From LMUY01 sp965199555 (GTDB taxonomy: Bacteria; Pseudomonadota; Alphaproteobacteria; Acetobacterales; Acetobacteraceae): a stretch of DNA of 64,000 nucleotides. Of this stretch, positions 16,747 to 25,055 are shown one piece after another. The stretch lies in the NCBI GenBank assembly GCA_965199555.1, contig CBDASJ010000012.1, forward strand, positions 186,001 to 250,000, given 5' to 3'. Every line of letters begins with the position of its first letter. The first letter of the stretch is position 1. The notes under the pieces were generated by a model. That model saw only the letters and a program-made list of their open reading frames with translations. It did no database searches and was not told the DNA's origin. The position numbers and the translations under genes are program-made.

Positions 16747-17328
16747 GTGCCTGATGAGAAACTCGCGTTACCCGACTTGAATATAAAGTCGGGAGATCTT
16801 GGCTACGTCGACGCGTTCTCAATAGATGTAATTTACGAGTTGAGCAAAGAAAGCCTTAAGTCGCAACTTGATGGCGCGAGGCAAATAATTGTTCGTTGTG
16901 GAACAATTTTGACTCAATCAATTAGTTTGGCAAGCGCGTCAACGGCGGGTATATTCTACGCCTTCTCAGATGATAAGCTTGTTGAGAACTTAGGATTTAA
17001 TGTCGTTTTAGGATCTTCTTTCACGGCTTTAGTCTTGTGGATCATATCTGCAATTTATGCAGCCATCGGGATACGCGCCACAGGGCTCAGCGCAGTTGGG
17101 ATCGACATTACCGAAGCATTTAAACCCAACGTACTTTCTCGGGACGCTCGTGCAACTAAACTTTGGGCTATAACCACCTTAGCCGGGTCGCATTCCAAAG
17201 GCGATGAAGCAAGCACAAGGCTAGCAGCTATTCTGAACAGAGCAGTTACTTTAAGCGTGGCCGCACCAATCGCAGCTGTAATGATGGGTGCGGCCCTGTA
17301 CTTCACTGCTTATTTTCGTTTAGCTTGA
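16747..17328 (+). CDS. Hypothetical membrane protein of the island
   Basis: The 193-residue protein has a helical cytoplasmic N-terminus (SIDVIYELSKESLKSQLDGA), a hydrophobic pair at about residues 60-115 (ILTQSISLASASTAGIFYAF, then a segment ending LVLWIISAIYAAIGI), and a C-terminal membrane segment (TLSVAAPIAAVMMGAALYFT). The GTG at 16747 is preceded by AGGAG six bases upstream, while an ATG at 16726 adds seven residues. No family is recognised. The topology recalls small membrane effectors of defence islands, but this is speculation. Its 3' end overlaps a convergent 54-codon gene by 26 bases. Confidence 0.6.
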   Translation: MPDEKLALPDLNIKSGDLGYVDAFSIDVIYELSKESLKSQLDGARQIIVRCGTILTQSISLASASTAGIFYAFSDDKLVENLGFNVVLGSSFTALVLWIISAIYAAIGIRATGLSAVGIDITEAFKPNVLSRDARATKLWAITTLAGSHSKGDEASTRLAAILNRAVTLSVAAPIAAVMMGAALYFTAYFRLA

Positions 17329-17467
17329 TCTGACCCTTCTTTATCTCAGGCAACTGATGATCGTTAACCACATATGGGCGGCCTTGAACGGCAACGGTCA
17401 CTGGTGGAAGTGGCTTAGGTGCGGGCTGAGGTGGAGAGATAGGAGGTTCAGCTTTCTTGTCTGTCAT
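17303..17467 (-). CDS. Proline-rich 54-residue hypothetical protein
   Basis: This short frame begins MTDKKAEPPISPPQPAPKPL and ends KKGQIKLNENKQ. GAGGAG lies four bases before the ATG, a strong ribosome-binding site, which is the main support. The first half is Pro-rich and probably disordered, and the second half is charged. It overlaps the convergent membrane-protein gene by 26 bases. The IS at 17495 sits directly upstream and may have displaced or supplied its promoter. Confidence 0.45.
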   Translation of the reverse strand: MTDKKAEPPISPPQPAPKPLPPVTVAVQGRPYVVNDHQLPEIKKGQIKLNENKQ

Positions 17468-17494
17468 TTACGCTCCTCAAATTTAGAGTTCTAA

Positions 17495-18422
17495 GAGTCG
17501 ATCCAAGATCATGTTGTTTTCTGACATAGGCGTCGGAGCATCAGCCTGATTGACGCCCAACGCAGGAAAGCGAGGGCGTTACGGTTCAGGCACTCCCAAT
17601 CCTTGGCCAAGCGTCGGCAGCGGTTCAGCCAGGCGATCGTGCGTTCGACGATCCAGCGTTTTGGCAGCACGACGAAGCGAGCGACGTCGGATCGCTTGAC
17701 GATCTCGATGTTGACCTGGCTGCAGACGTGGGCCAACCCGTCCTGAAAGCGTGGTCCCTGGTAGCCACCGTCGGCATAGAGCTTGAGCAGGAACGGGTAG
17801 AGCCCGAACAACGAGGCCATCAGCAGCACACCGCCATCACGGTCTTGGATGTCGGCGGCATGTACGATCGCTTGCATCAGCAAGCCTTGCGTATCGACAA
17901 GGACGTGGCGCTTCTTGCCTTTGATTTTCTTGCCCGCATCAAAGCCGGGCGGGTCCGAAATCCCCCTTTTTCCGCGCTCTTGACACTTTGACTGTCGATA
18001 ATGGCCGCAGTCGGGCTCGCTTGGCGCCCTGCCTGCTCGCGGCAGGCGACGTAAAGCGCGTGGTGCAGCCGGTCGAGCGTGCCGTCGTGCTCCCAACGCT
18101 TGAAGTAAAAGTTAACCGTGCTGCGCGGCGGCAGGTCCTTGGGGATCGCGGCCCACTGGCACCCGGTGCTCAGCACATACATCAGCCCGTTGACTATCTC
18201 GCGCACATCCACCGTCCGCTTGTTGCCACCCCGCTTGGCGCGAGGGATCAGCGGCTTGGTCAGCGACCACTCGGCATCCGTCAGGTCGCTTGGATATCGC
18301 AACCTACTACGGTCATACCGACCGCGGTTCTCAACCGTCCACATTCCACTACCCTCGCGACTCGACGCAAAGCGATGGAATCACAACCGACTCACCAGAC
18401 TCAACATGATCTTGGATCGACA
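17495..18422 (-). mobile_element. Insertion sequence, IS5 family (IS427-like group)
   Basis: The 20-bp inverted repeat GTCGATCCAAGATCATGTTG lies at 17497-17516 and, inverted, at 18402-18421. CTAA occurs immediately outside both ends (17491-17494 and 18423-18426), consistent with a short target duplication. The element carries a two-frame transposase on the minus strand. Its right end abuts the stop codon of the neighbouring transposase gene, so it inserted at the 3' end of that second IS. Confidence 0.82.
17509..18344 (-). CDS. IS5-family transposase split over two frames
   Basis: The N-terminal part (18344 to about 17965) reads MWTVENRGRYDRSRLRYPSD and reaches the first catalytic Asp in IIDSQSVKSAEKG. 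The C-terminal part, in a different frame and open from 18096, continues DPPGFDAGKKIKGKKRHVLV with LYADGGYQG (second Asp) and ERTIAWLNRCRRL (Glu). The frames meet at an AAAAAGGGGG tract (complement of 17962-17971). This fits either programmed frameshifting, known in IS427-type elements, or a disabling indel. Total length would be about 275 residues, normal for the group. Confidence 0.8.
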
Positions 18423-19238
18423 CTAACACCAGTCTGGTTTGAAAATAGGATGCAGGCGCCGCAACATCAACCTTATTGAGGCTAACCGGATCATCGCCAA
18501 GCTGTTCCTTACGGTGCGTTCGTGGTCAACAACCAAGCGACGATAGTCATACAGCCAAGAGAAGGTTCTCTCGACCACCCAGCGCTTTTTGGCAGGCACG
18601 AACGGAGCGCCAGCTTTGGTCAGGTTGGCAGTTACCTCCATGCTCGCTCCGATGTTGGCCTTCACCCAGCCAGACAGGAGCGAACCTTGGAAGCCCTTAT
18701 CAGCAAAGATGGTTTCGACAGTCGCCACGACTTTCTTGAGCTTCTTGCAGGCTCGACCCAGGCCGTAGACGGCGCATTTCGTATCATGAGTATTTGCAGG
18801 TAGCACACTGGCATCAACCATCAAGCCAAAGGTATCGACTGTCAGGATCCGCTTGCGGCCCTTGACCTTTTTACCGCCGTCATAACCACGAGTTTCAACT
18901 GGAGCGTATTTGCCGGTTTTCACTGATTGCGTGTCGATCACCAACGCGCTGGGAGTAGGTGTGCGCCCTTCAAGCGTTCGGACCAACGTATACAGGGCCG
19001 CATTCACCTTACGGTAGATGCCCCGTCGTCGCCATTCGGCGAAATACCGAAACACGGTCTGCCAGGGTGGAAAGTCGCGCGGTAATTGTCGCCATTGGCA
19101 GCCTGCCTTCAGCATATACAGTATGCCGTTCAAGGCCGCCCGTTCATCTGTCGTGCGCGGTCGCCCACCGGTTTTCGCACCCGGCAGATAGCGCTTCACC
19201 AGCGCCCATTGATCGTCGCTCAAATCAGTTTCGTACAA
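18423..19238 (-). CDS. IS5-family transposase
   Basis: The 271-residue intact transposase starts MYETDLSDDQWALVKRYLPG. It has the DDE residues in VIDTQSVKTG, IFADKGFQG and ERTFSWLYDYRRL. It belongs to the IS5 family but is clearly different from the adjacent element. Its stop codon TAG overlaps the CTAA duplicated by the IS427-like insertion, so the last residues (KPDWC) may be altered. It could be the enzyme that moved the whole island, but its own terminal repeats could not be paired. Confidence 0.85.
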   Translation of the reverse strand: MYETDLSDDQWALVKRYLPGAKTGGRPRTTDERAALNGILYMLKAGCQWRQLPRDFPPWQTVFRYFAEWRRRGIYRKVNAALYTLVRTLEGRTPTPSALVIDTQSVKTGKYAPVETRGYDGGKKVKGRKRILTVDTFGLMVDASVLPANTHDTKCAVYGLGRACKKLKKVVATVETIFADKGFQGSLLSGWVKANIGASMEVTANLTKAGAPFVPAKKRWVVERTFSWLYDYRRLVVDHERTVRNSLAMIRLASIRLMLRRLHPIFKPDWC

Positions 19239-19345
19239 TTGAACAAACCGCGAACATGGCGCGCTGATAAGCTGCCTCTAATGGTAAATAGCCTTACCAC
19301 ACCCAATCGGTTTGTCAACACAAAAGTGTTTTATAACAGAGCCTT
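18423..19345 (-). mobile_element. Second IS5-family insertion sequence, left end disrupted
   Basis: The extent is approximate. The 5' side on the minus strand begins near GGCTCTGTTATAAAACAC (complement of about 19322-19339). A TTGACA hexamer (complement of 19313-19318) in this segment could be the transposase promoter. The opposite end was hit by the IS427-like element, and no matching terminal repeat is convincing. Confidence 0.5.
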
Positions 19346-19648
19346 ATGATTGACCCTAGTCGGCTAACCTCAGTTGTGCTACCACAATGATGCGTGTGGA
19401 AGCGCATTGAAGTCGAAGCGGCCCCCTATGTCGGGTGGCCTGCTGAATACAACACCCGGAACCTAGTTCCAGCGGTGGATGGGGCAACTCGTTCGTCGTT
19501 GCGGAAATAGGCAGGGCGTGTGTCGCTTCGACTTCCACGCTTCCAACCGCCCGACGCCAGGGCGCCGGTGGTCAAACGCAGCTCGTGGAAGGGCTGAGGT
19601 TGGAGCAAGCATGTGGTATGGTTTTTCTTCCGAATGCCCGGGCAGGTA
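19239..19648. other. Non-coding stretch in the island
   Basis: The first 100 bases are the upstream end of the second IS. The remaining 300 bases are GC-richer than the cargo genes and hold an imperfect inverted pair, AGTCGAAGCGGCC near 19410 and GCTTCGACTTCCACGCTTCC near 19530. I find no supported gene here. Confidence 0.4.
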
Positions 19649-19852
19649 ATGAACTACCTCGCCTACTACTTTCCTGGAAAAGGTGAGGTTTGGATTAGTA
19701 ATCGGCAGCGTGGCAGTGCGTTTGTTGAAGTAGTTAAATCCATTATGTTTTGGATAGCGCTTGGCTTTGTAGCGTTGGTTGTGTTCGGAGCGGTCATCCC
19801 GGAAAATCGCAAAGCCTGGGAAAGAGTGCATTCGCAGCACCCAAATCAGTAG
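19649..19852 (+). CDS. Small single-pass membrane protein
   Basis: The 67-residue product is MNYLAYYFPGKGEVWISNRQ, a basic stretch, then one membrane helix (IMFWIALGFVALVVFGAVIP) and a charged tail ending HSQHPNQ. GGCAGG lies five bases before this ATG. Another ATG at 19613 would add twelve residues. No family is recognised. A strong terminator follows at 19864, which supports real transcription. Confidence 0.5.
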   Translation: MNYLAYYFPGKGEVWISNRQRGSAFVEVVKSIMFWIALGFVALVVFGAVIPENRKAWERVHSQHPNQ

Positions 19853-19863
19853 CTGAGTTCACC

Positions 19864-19900
19864 GGGCGGGTTTGCCCGTTTGGGCGGCCCGCCCATTTTT
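19864..19900 (+). terminator. Intrinsic terminator
   Basis: GGGCGGG and CCCGCCC form the outer stem, and GCCCGTTTGGGC forms an inner one. The hairpin is followed by ATTTTT. It lies twelve bases after the small membrane-protein gene and just inside the right end of the island. Confidence 0.82.
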
Positions 19901-19906
19901 ATCCTG

Positions 19907-19924
19907 ACTTATGAAACAGTCACT
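19907..19924 (-). repeat. Right terminal inverted repeat of the island
   Basis: ACTTATGAAACAGTCACT is the exact reverse complement of 15573-15590. It is followed directly by TAGGAG, which serves as the ribosome-binding site of the M81 peptidase gene. Confidence 0.85.
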
Positions 19925-19937
19925 TAGGAGTGAGACC

Positions 19938-21407
19938 ATGCGCATCGCCGTCGGCGGCTTCCTGCACGAAAGCCATTCCTTCGCCCCCATGCCGACGCGC
20001 TACGCCGACTTCCTGCACCCGGGCGGCTACCCGGGCCTGGTGCAAGGGCCGCCGCTGCTGGACGCGATCCGCGGCAGCGCCGCCGCCGCGGCGGGTGCCA
20101 TCGCGGCCATCGAGGCCGGCGGCGACAGCGTCGTGCCGCTGCTGTGGTGCCTGGCCACGCCGGCCGGCCCGGTGCAGGCCGAAGCGTTCGAGCGCATCGC
20201 CGCGCTGCTATGCGCGCGGGTCGCCGAAGCGGGGCCGCTCGACGGCATCTTCCTGGACCTGCACGGCGCCGCCCTGGCGGAAGGCGCGCCGGATGCGGAA
20301 GGCGAGCTGCTGCGCCGCGTGCGCGCCATCGTCGGCGCGGTGCCGATCGCCATCACGCTGGACCCGCATGCCAACATGACGGCGCTGATGGCGCAAACGG
20401 CGGACGTGATCGTGCCGTATCGCACGTATCCGCATGTCGACATGAAGCAGGTCGGCGACCGGGCGGTCGGGTTGTTGCGCCAGCGGATCGCGCGCGGCGC
20501 GCCGTTCGCCCGCGCCTTCCGGCAGCTCGACTACTGGATGCCGATCACCAGCCAATGCACGATGGACGGCCCCATGGCGGCGGTGATGGAGCGGCGCGCG
20601 GCCATCGAGGCGCAAACCGGCGCGGTGGAGCTCGCCTGGTGCTTCGGGTTCCCTTACGCCGATTTCGCGGATTGCGGCCCGGCCATCGTCGCCTATGCCG
20701 AGGACCAGGCCGCGGCCGATGCGGCGGCCGACGGGTTATCCCGCGAACTGGCGGCGCGGGAAGCGGAGTTCGCCGGGTCGGTGCTGCCGGCGGCGGAGGC
20801 GGTGGCGCTTGCGCGGTCGGAAAATGCCGGGCCGGTGGTGATCGCCGACACGCAAGACAATCCGGGCGGGGGCGGCCACGGCGACACCACGGGGCTACTG
20901 GCCGAGTTGATCCGGCAGCGCGCGCACGGCGCCGTGGTCTGCGTCATCAACGATGCGGACAGCGCGGCCGCCTGTCATGCCGCCGGGCAAGGCGCCGCGC
21001 TGGACCTGGTGCTGGGCGGCCGGTCCGATGGTGCGCCGCTGCCGGTGCGCGCCACCGTGTTGACGCTGGCGGACGGCACGTTCGCGCTGACGGGACCGAT
21101 GAGCGCGGGCAACATCGCCCGGCTCGGCCCTTGCGCGCTGATCGAGGTCGAGCACGGCATCCGGGTGATGATCGCCAGCCGGAAGATCCAGGCCTACGAC
21201 CAAGCAATCCTGCGCCATGTCGGGCTAGAACCGTCCACGCTGCCGATCATCGCGTTGAAATCCTCGGTGCATTTCCGGGCGGATTTCTCGCCGGTTGCGA
21301 ACCGCATCCTGGTCGCGGCCGCGCCCGGCCCGGTGACCGCCGACCCGGCGGACCTGCCGTTCCGGCACGTCCGCCCGGGCGTACGGCGACGCCCGGCTGC
21401 TAGCTGA
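19938..21407 (+). CDS. M81 family metallopeptidase (MlrC-like)
   Basis: The 489-residue protein starts MRIAVGGFLHESHSFAPMPT, the M81/MlrC N-terminal domain. It contains FLDLHGAALAEG and ITLDPHANMT, which hold likely metal ligands, and IADTQDNPGGGGHGDTTGLL at the start of the C-terminal domain. MlrC degrades linearised microcystin, but most family members probably act on other small peptides or amides. The ATG at 19938 has AGGAG nine bases upstream. Before the island inserted, it would have followed the binding-protein gene at 14128 by about 16 bases, suggesting coupled peptide uptake and hydrolysis. Confidence 0.9.
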   Translation: MRIAVGGFLHESHSFAPMPTRYADFLHPGGYPGLVQGPPLLDAIRGSAAAAAGAIAAIEAGGDSVVPLLWCLATPAGPVQAEAFERIAALLCARVAEAGPLDGIFLDLHGAALAEGAPDAEGELLRRVRAIVGAVPIAITLDPHANMTALMAQTADVIVPYRTYPHVDMKQVGDRAVGLLRQRIARGAPFARAFRQLDYWMPITSQCTMDGPMAAVMERRAAIEAQTGAVELAWCFGFPYADFADCGPAIVAYAEDQAAADAAADGLSRELAAREAEFAGSVLPAAEAVALARSENAGPVVIADTQDNPGGGGHGDTTGLLAELIRQRAHGAVVCVINDADSAAACHAAGQGAALDLVLGGRSDGAPLPVRATVLTLADGTFALTGPMSAGNIARLGPCALIEVEHGIRVMIASRKIQAYDQAILRHVGLEPSTLPIIALKSSVHFRADFSPVANRILVAAAPGPVTADPADLPFRHVRPGVRRRPAAS

Positions 21408-21708
21408 TCTTCGCTTGGACGCGGGTGTCGCCCAGCACGCGCATCTTGGCGGCGAGATCCTCGATCGCCCGCTTCCACCGCTGCGTCGCGTCCTTCTGGT
21501 CGGCCAGCGCCGCCTGCAGGTCGGCCAGCGCCAGGCTGAGCCGACGGGACGACTGGGACAGGTCATTCGCCTGCTTGGCCGCAGGCCGCGCTTGCACGAA
21601 CGGCAAGGCGGCCGGCGCACCCTCGAAGGATGCCGTTGCCGGCTCGACCGAAACCGGGCGGACCCGCACCGGGAACGGAATAATCGTGGCGCTTAACTGT
21701 TCTGTCAT
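21400..21708 (-). CDS. Hypothetical coiled-coil protein
   Basis: The 102-residue protein has a Pro-rich N-terminus (MTEQLSATIIPFPVRVRPVS) and a C-terminal helix rich in Leu, Ala and Gln (LSLALADLQAALADQKDATQ) likely to form a coiled coil. GGAGG precedes the tandem ATGs, and the second, at 21708, has the better spacing. No family is recognised. It overlaps the convergent M81 gene by eight bases. Confidence 0.6.
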   Translation of the reverse strand: MTEQLSATIIPFPVRVRPVSVEPATASFEGAPAALPFVQARPAAKQANDLSQSSRRLSLALADLQAALADQKDATQRWKRAIEDLAAKMRVLGDTRVQAKIS

Positions 21709-21790
21709 CATTGGCCTCCGCTTCTGCAACGACGTTAACCCAAGCCGCGTTCCAAGAAAAGAGATAAATTAACGAAATTGAAAGAGCCGG

Positions 21791-22255
21791 TCAGAGTTGG
21801 ATGTGGCCGCCGGCCAGACAGATCAGTGCGACCAGGATCAGCACGGTCTCGACAACCCCGGTCAGCCCGTAACGCAGCTTCAAATAGCCGGGCGGCATCA
21901 GCCCCGCCTTGGCGGCGCGCGCCTCGATCACCGCGGTCGCCGCGAAGCCGACGATCAGCAGGCCCAGGCCTGACACCACGTTGACCGCAACCGCCAGCAG
22001 CAAAGCGACCCAACCGGCCAGTGACGGCAGCACGCCGAGGCTGAGCCGGCCTCGCTCACCGCGCCGGGCCGGGTCTTCCAGCGCGAAACCCCAATGCACC
22101 CCGCCTAGGAACGCCAGCACCACGGCGCCGTAGGCCACCAGGGCAAAGCCGGCGCGGTCCCCGTCCGGGGCGACCGCGAGCACGCCGCATGCGGCGAAGG
22201 GGATCAGCCCGGCCAGGCCGAGCAGCCATGCGAGCAGCGGAAGGCGGCGATTCAT
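21791..22255 (-). CDS. DUF3429 membrane protein
   Basis: The 154-residue protein begins MNRRLPLLAWLLGLAGLIPF and has five hydrophobic helices. The conserved LAFLGGVHWGFAL segment and the C-terminal LKLRYGLTGVVETVL are features of DUF3429, whose function is unknown. The start at 22255 is the family start. It is divergent from the CNNM/CorC gene. Confidence 0.82.
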   Translation of the reverse strand: MNRRLPLLAWLLGLAGLIPFAACGVLAVAPDGDRAGFALVAYGAVVLAFLGGVHWGFALEDPARRGERGRLSLGVLPSLAGWVALLLAVAVNVVSGLGLLIVGFAATAVIEARAAKAGLMPPGYLKLRYGLTGVVETVLILVALICLAGGHIQL

Positions 22256-22354
22256 GGCCGGCACTCTGCCACCCCCGGCGAGCGACGGACACAAGCGCCG
22301 GCGGCCTGTGCGAACACGTTTCGGTGGCAAGCGCGCGCGGCTATACCGTGGCCC

Positions 22355-23653
22355 ATGGAACCCGCCACCGAAATCGGCATCGCCTTTCTCCTTATCCTCT
22401 TCAACGCCCTGTTCGCACTCAGCGAGATGGCGCTGGTGTCCGTACGCCGTGCCCGGCTGATGGTGCTGGAGCGCAAGGGCGACCGCGGCGCCGCCATCGC
22501 GCTCAGCCTATCGGACGACCCGCAGCGCTTCCTGCCGACGGTGCAGGTCGGCATGACGCTGGTGGGCATCCTGACCGGCACGTTCGGCGGCGCGCGGCTG
22601 GCCGCCCGGTTGGAACCGGTGCTGGCCGCCAGCCCGACGGTCGCCCCGTTCGCGGGCGAGCTGTCGCTGCTGATCGTGGTGCTGGCCACCACCTACCTGA
22701 CGCTGGTGCTGGGCGAGTTGGTGCCCAAGCAGCTTGCCCTGCGGCAGCCCGAGTATGTGGCCGCCCGCATCGCCCGGCCGTTGCGCGTGTTGAGCCGGGT
22801 CGCCGGCCCGGTGATCTGGCTGCTGGGCTTGTCCACCAGCCTCATCCTCCGGCTGTTCGGCAGCGGCCGCCCGGCCTCCCATGCCGTCACGGAGGAGGAG
22901 TTGAAGGCGGTGCTGGCGGAAGGCGCCCAAGTGGGCGTGCTGGAAGTGGGCGAGCGCGAGATGATCGAGCGGCTGATGCGCCTGGCGGACAAGCCGGTGC
23001 GCGCGCTGATGACGCCGCGCAACGAAATCTCCTTCCTGGACCGGACCGACCCGCGGCGCGACGTGGTGCAGGCACTGCGCACTTCCTCGTACAACCGGCT
23101 GATCGTGGTGGACGGCACCGTCGACAACGTGGTGGGCGTGGTGCAGGCGAAGGACCTGCTGGACCAACTGCTCGCCGGCAAGGAACTGGCCGTGATGGAC
23201 GTGCTGCGCCAGCCGATGGTGGTGCCGGACACGACCTCCGCCCTGGACGCGTTGGAGCGGCTGAAGGCAGATCCGCTGGGCTTGGCGCTGGTGATGGACG
23301 AGTACGGCAGCTTCGAAGGCGTGGTCACCGCCGCCGACGTGCTGGAAGCCATCGTGGGCGACGCCAACGACACCCGGCCGGACCTGGCGGCGGACGCGCA
23401 GAACACGCCGGGCAGCCTGGTGGTGGACGGCATGATGCCGGTGGACGAGTTGAAGTCACGCCTGGCGCTGCCCGACCTGCCAGCCGAAGGCAGCTACCAC
23501 ACCACGGCTGGCTTGCTGCTGGCCCTGCTGCGCCGCGTGCCACGTGTCGGCGACAAGGTGGTGTTCGCCGGCTGGCTGTTCGAAGTCCAATCCATGGACG
23601 GCCGCCGCGTCGACCGCATCCGCGCCAGCCGGGAGGTGCTGGCGGAAGGGTAA
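22355..23653 (+). CDS. Hemolysin-type CNNM/CorC protein (DUF21-CBS-CBS-HlyC)
   Basis: The 432-residue protein has a DUF21 membrane domain in residues 1-185 (LSEMALVSVRRARLM; LVLGELVPKQLALR). Two CBS domains follow in about 205-330 (RALMTPRNEISFLD; LVMDEYGSFEGVVT), then a CorC_HlyC domain at the C-terminus. The family functions in divalent cation transport or homeostasis, probably magnesium efflux. Despite the 'hemolysin' label there is no evidence for toxin activity. It stands between divergent DUF3429 and convergent dadA. Confidence 0.9.
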   Translation: MEPATEIGIAFLLILFNALFALSEMALVSVRRARLMVLERKGDRGAAIALSLSDDPQRFLPTVQVGMTLVGILTGTFGGARLAARLEPVLAASPTVAPFAGELSLLIVVLATTYLTLVLGELVPKQLALRQPEYVAARIARPLRVLSRVAGPVIWLLGLSTSLILRLFGSGRPASHAVTEEELKAVLAEGAQVGVLEVGEREMIERLMRLADKPVRALMTPRNEISFLDRTDPRRDVVQALRTSSYNRLIVVDGTVDNVVGVVQAKDLLDQLLAGKELAVMDVLRQPMVVPDTTSALDALERLKADPLGLALVMDEYGSFEGVVTAADVLEAIVGDANDTRPDLAADAQNTPGSLVVDGMMPVDELKSRLALPDLPAEGSYHTTAGLLLALLRRVPRVGDKVVFAGWLFEVQSMDGRRVDRIRASREVLAEG

Positions 23654-23690
23654 GCCGGCCAGAAGACCAGACCCGGTGCGCCAGATGCGA

Positions 23691-24947
23691 TCACGCTGCG
23701 TAGCGCGCGATTGCCAGATCTTCGTGCTCGATGTCCGGCTGCTTGCCCGACACCAGGTCCGCCAGCACCCGGGCCGAGCCGCAGGACATGGTCCAGCCCA
23801 GCGTGCCGTGGCCGGTGTTCAGCCATAGGTTGGGCAGCCGGGTCGGGCCGATGATCGGCGTGCCGTCCGGCGTCATCGGGCGCAGGCCGGTCCAGAAGCT
23901 CGCTTTCTTCACGTCGCCGCCTTGCGGGAACAGATTGCTCACCGAGTAGGCCAGCGTCGCCCGGCGCGGTTCGGACAGCAGCGCGCTGAACCCGGCCAAT
24001 TCGGCCGTGCCGCCGACGCGGATGCGGTCGCCCAGGCGGGTGATCGCCACCTTGTAGGTTTCGTCCATCACGGTGGACACCGGGGCGCCCGCCTCGGACT
24101 CGATCGGGACCGTGATGGAATAGCCCTTCACCGGGTAGACCGGGATGTCCACGCTCAGCGGCGCCAGCAGCTTGCGAGAATAGCTGCCCAGCGCCACGAC
24201 CAGTTGGTCGACCGGATGGCGCTCGCCGCCGGCCACCACCGCGGCAACCCGGCCGCCTTCCTGCTCCACCCCCTCCACGTCGACGCCGTAGCGGAACACC
24301 ACGCCACGCTCCGCGGCCAGCGCGGCCAGGCGTTGGGTGAACTGGTGCGCGTCGCCGGTTTCGTCGCCGGGCAGCCGCAGGCCGCCCAGGAAGCGGCCGG
24401 TGGCATGGGCCAGCGCCGGCTCGGCCGCGACGCAGCCGGCGTGGTCCAGCACCTCGTAGCGGACGCCGCCCTCGTCCAGCACCGCGGTGTCCTCGGGGAT
24501 GTGGTCCAACTGCTTTTGCGTGCGGAACAGTTGCAGCGTGCCCTGCTGCCGGTCGTCGTAGCGCAGGCTGGTGTCCGCCCGCAGCGCCAGCAGGCAGTCG
24601 CGCGAATACTCCGCCAGGCGGACCATGCGGGCCTTGTTCACGTGGTACGCGGCCTCGGTGCAGTTGCGCAGCATCAGCCCCATCCAGCGCCACATGAATG
24701 GCTCCAGCAGTGGGCGGATCACCAGCGGGCGATGCGTCATCATCATCCACTTGATCGCCTTCAGCGGCACCCCCGGCCCGGCCCACGGCGCCGAATAGCC
24801 CGGCGACACCTGCCCGGCATTGGCGAAGCTGGTTTCCATGCCCGCCGCGGGCTGGCGGTCCAGCACCGTCACCTCGTGGCCGGCGTCCCGCAGGTAATAG
24901 GCCGTCGTGGTGCCGACCACGCCGGCGCCGAGCACGAGGATCTTCAT
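23691..24947 (-). CDS. dadA: D-amino acid dehydrogenase
   Basis: DadA is an FAD-dependent membrane-associated enzyme that oxidises D-amino acids, mainly D-alanine, to keto acids. The N-terminal MKILVLGAGVVGTTTAYYLR is the FAD-binding Rossmann motif, and ANAGQVSPGYSAPWAGPGVP is the DadA signature. The C-terminal GTLGWTMSCGSARVLADL is also characteristic. The 418-residue length is normal. The start at 24947 has AAGG eight bases upstream, and another ATG at 24953 is possible. It is divergent from scoA. No alr or Lrp-type regulator gene is adjacent. Confidence 0.93.
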   Translation of the reverse strand: MKILVLGAGVVGTTTAYYLRDAGHEVTVLDRQPAAGMETSFANAGQVSPGYSAPWAGPGVPLKAIKWMMMTHRPLVIRPLLEPFMWRWMGLMLRNCTEAAYHVNKARMVRLAEYSRDCLLALRADTSLRYDDRQQGTLQLFRTQKQLDHIPEDTAVLDEGGVRYEVLDHAGCVAAEPALAHATGRFLGGLRLPGDETGDAHQFTQRLAALAAERGVVFRYGVDVEGVEQEGGRVAAVVAGGERHPVDQLVVALGSYSRKLLAPLSVDIPVYPVKGYSITVPIESEAGAPVSTVMDETYKVAITRLGDRIRVGGTAELAGFSALLSEPRRATLAYSVSNLFPQGGDVKKASFWTGLRPMTPDGTPIIGPTRLPNLWLNTGHGTLGWTMSCGSARVLADLVSGKQPDIEHEDLAIARYAA

Positions 24948-25055
24948 GGTCATGTCCTTCGACAGGGGGCCGCCTACGCCACCATACGTGTTCGCTGCCA
25001 GATTGCCCTCCCGCCGCCGGGATGGCAGCCTGCCGGCAGCGAGGGGATGGGGCGC

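Larger units (their letters stand above)
15573..19924. mobile_element. Mobile island bounded by perfect 18-bp inverted repeats
   Basis: AGTGACTGTTTCATAAGT at 15573-15590 is repeated exactly in inverted orientation at 19907-19924. The DNA between is visibly AT-richer than the flanks, with codon use unlike the surrounding genes, and holds two IS5-family insertion sequences plus about six small genes. Ends of this type (GTGACTGTTTCATAA) resemble IS5-family termini. No target duplication is evident, since the flanks read CCTTG and TAGGA. Removing the island joins the upstream gene to a TAG stop followed by an AGGAG for the next gene. The element could be a transporter-type IS with passenger genes or a decayed composite. 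Confidence 0.75.

Noticed and set aside
22355..23653. Treating the CNNM/CorC gene as a haemolysin toxin
   Set aside because: The name is historical. The DUF21-CBS-CBS architecture indicates cation homeostasis.
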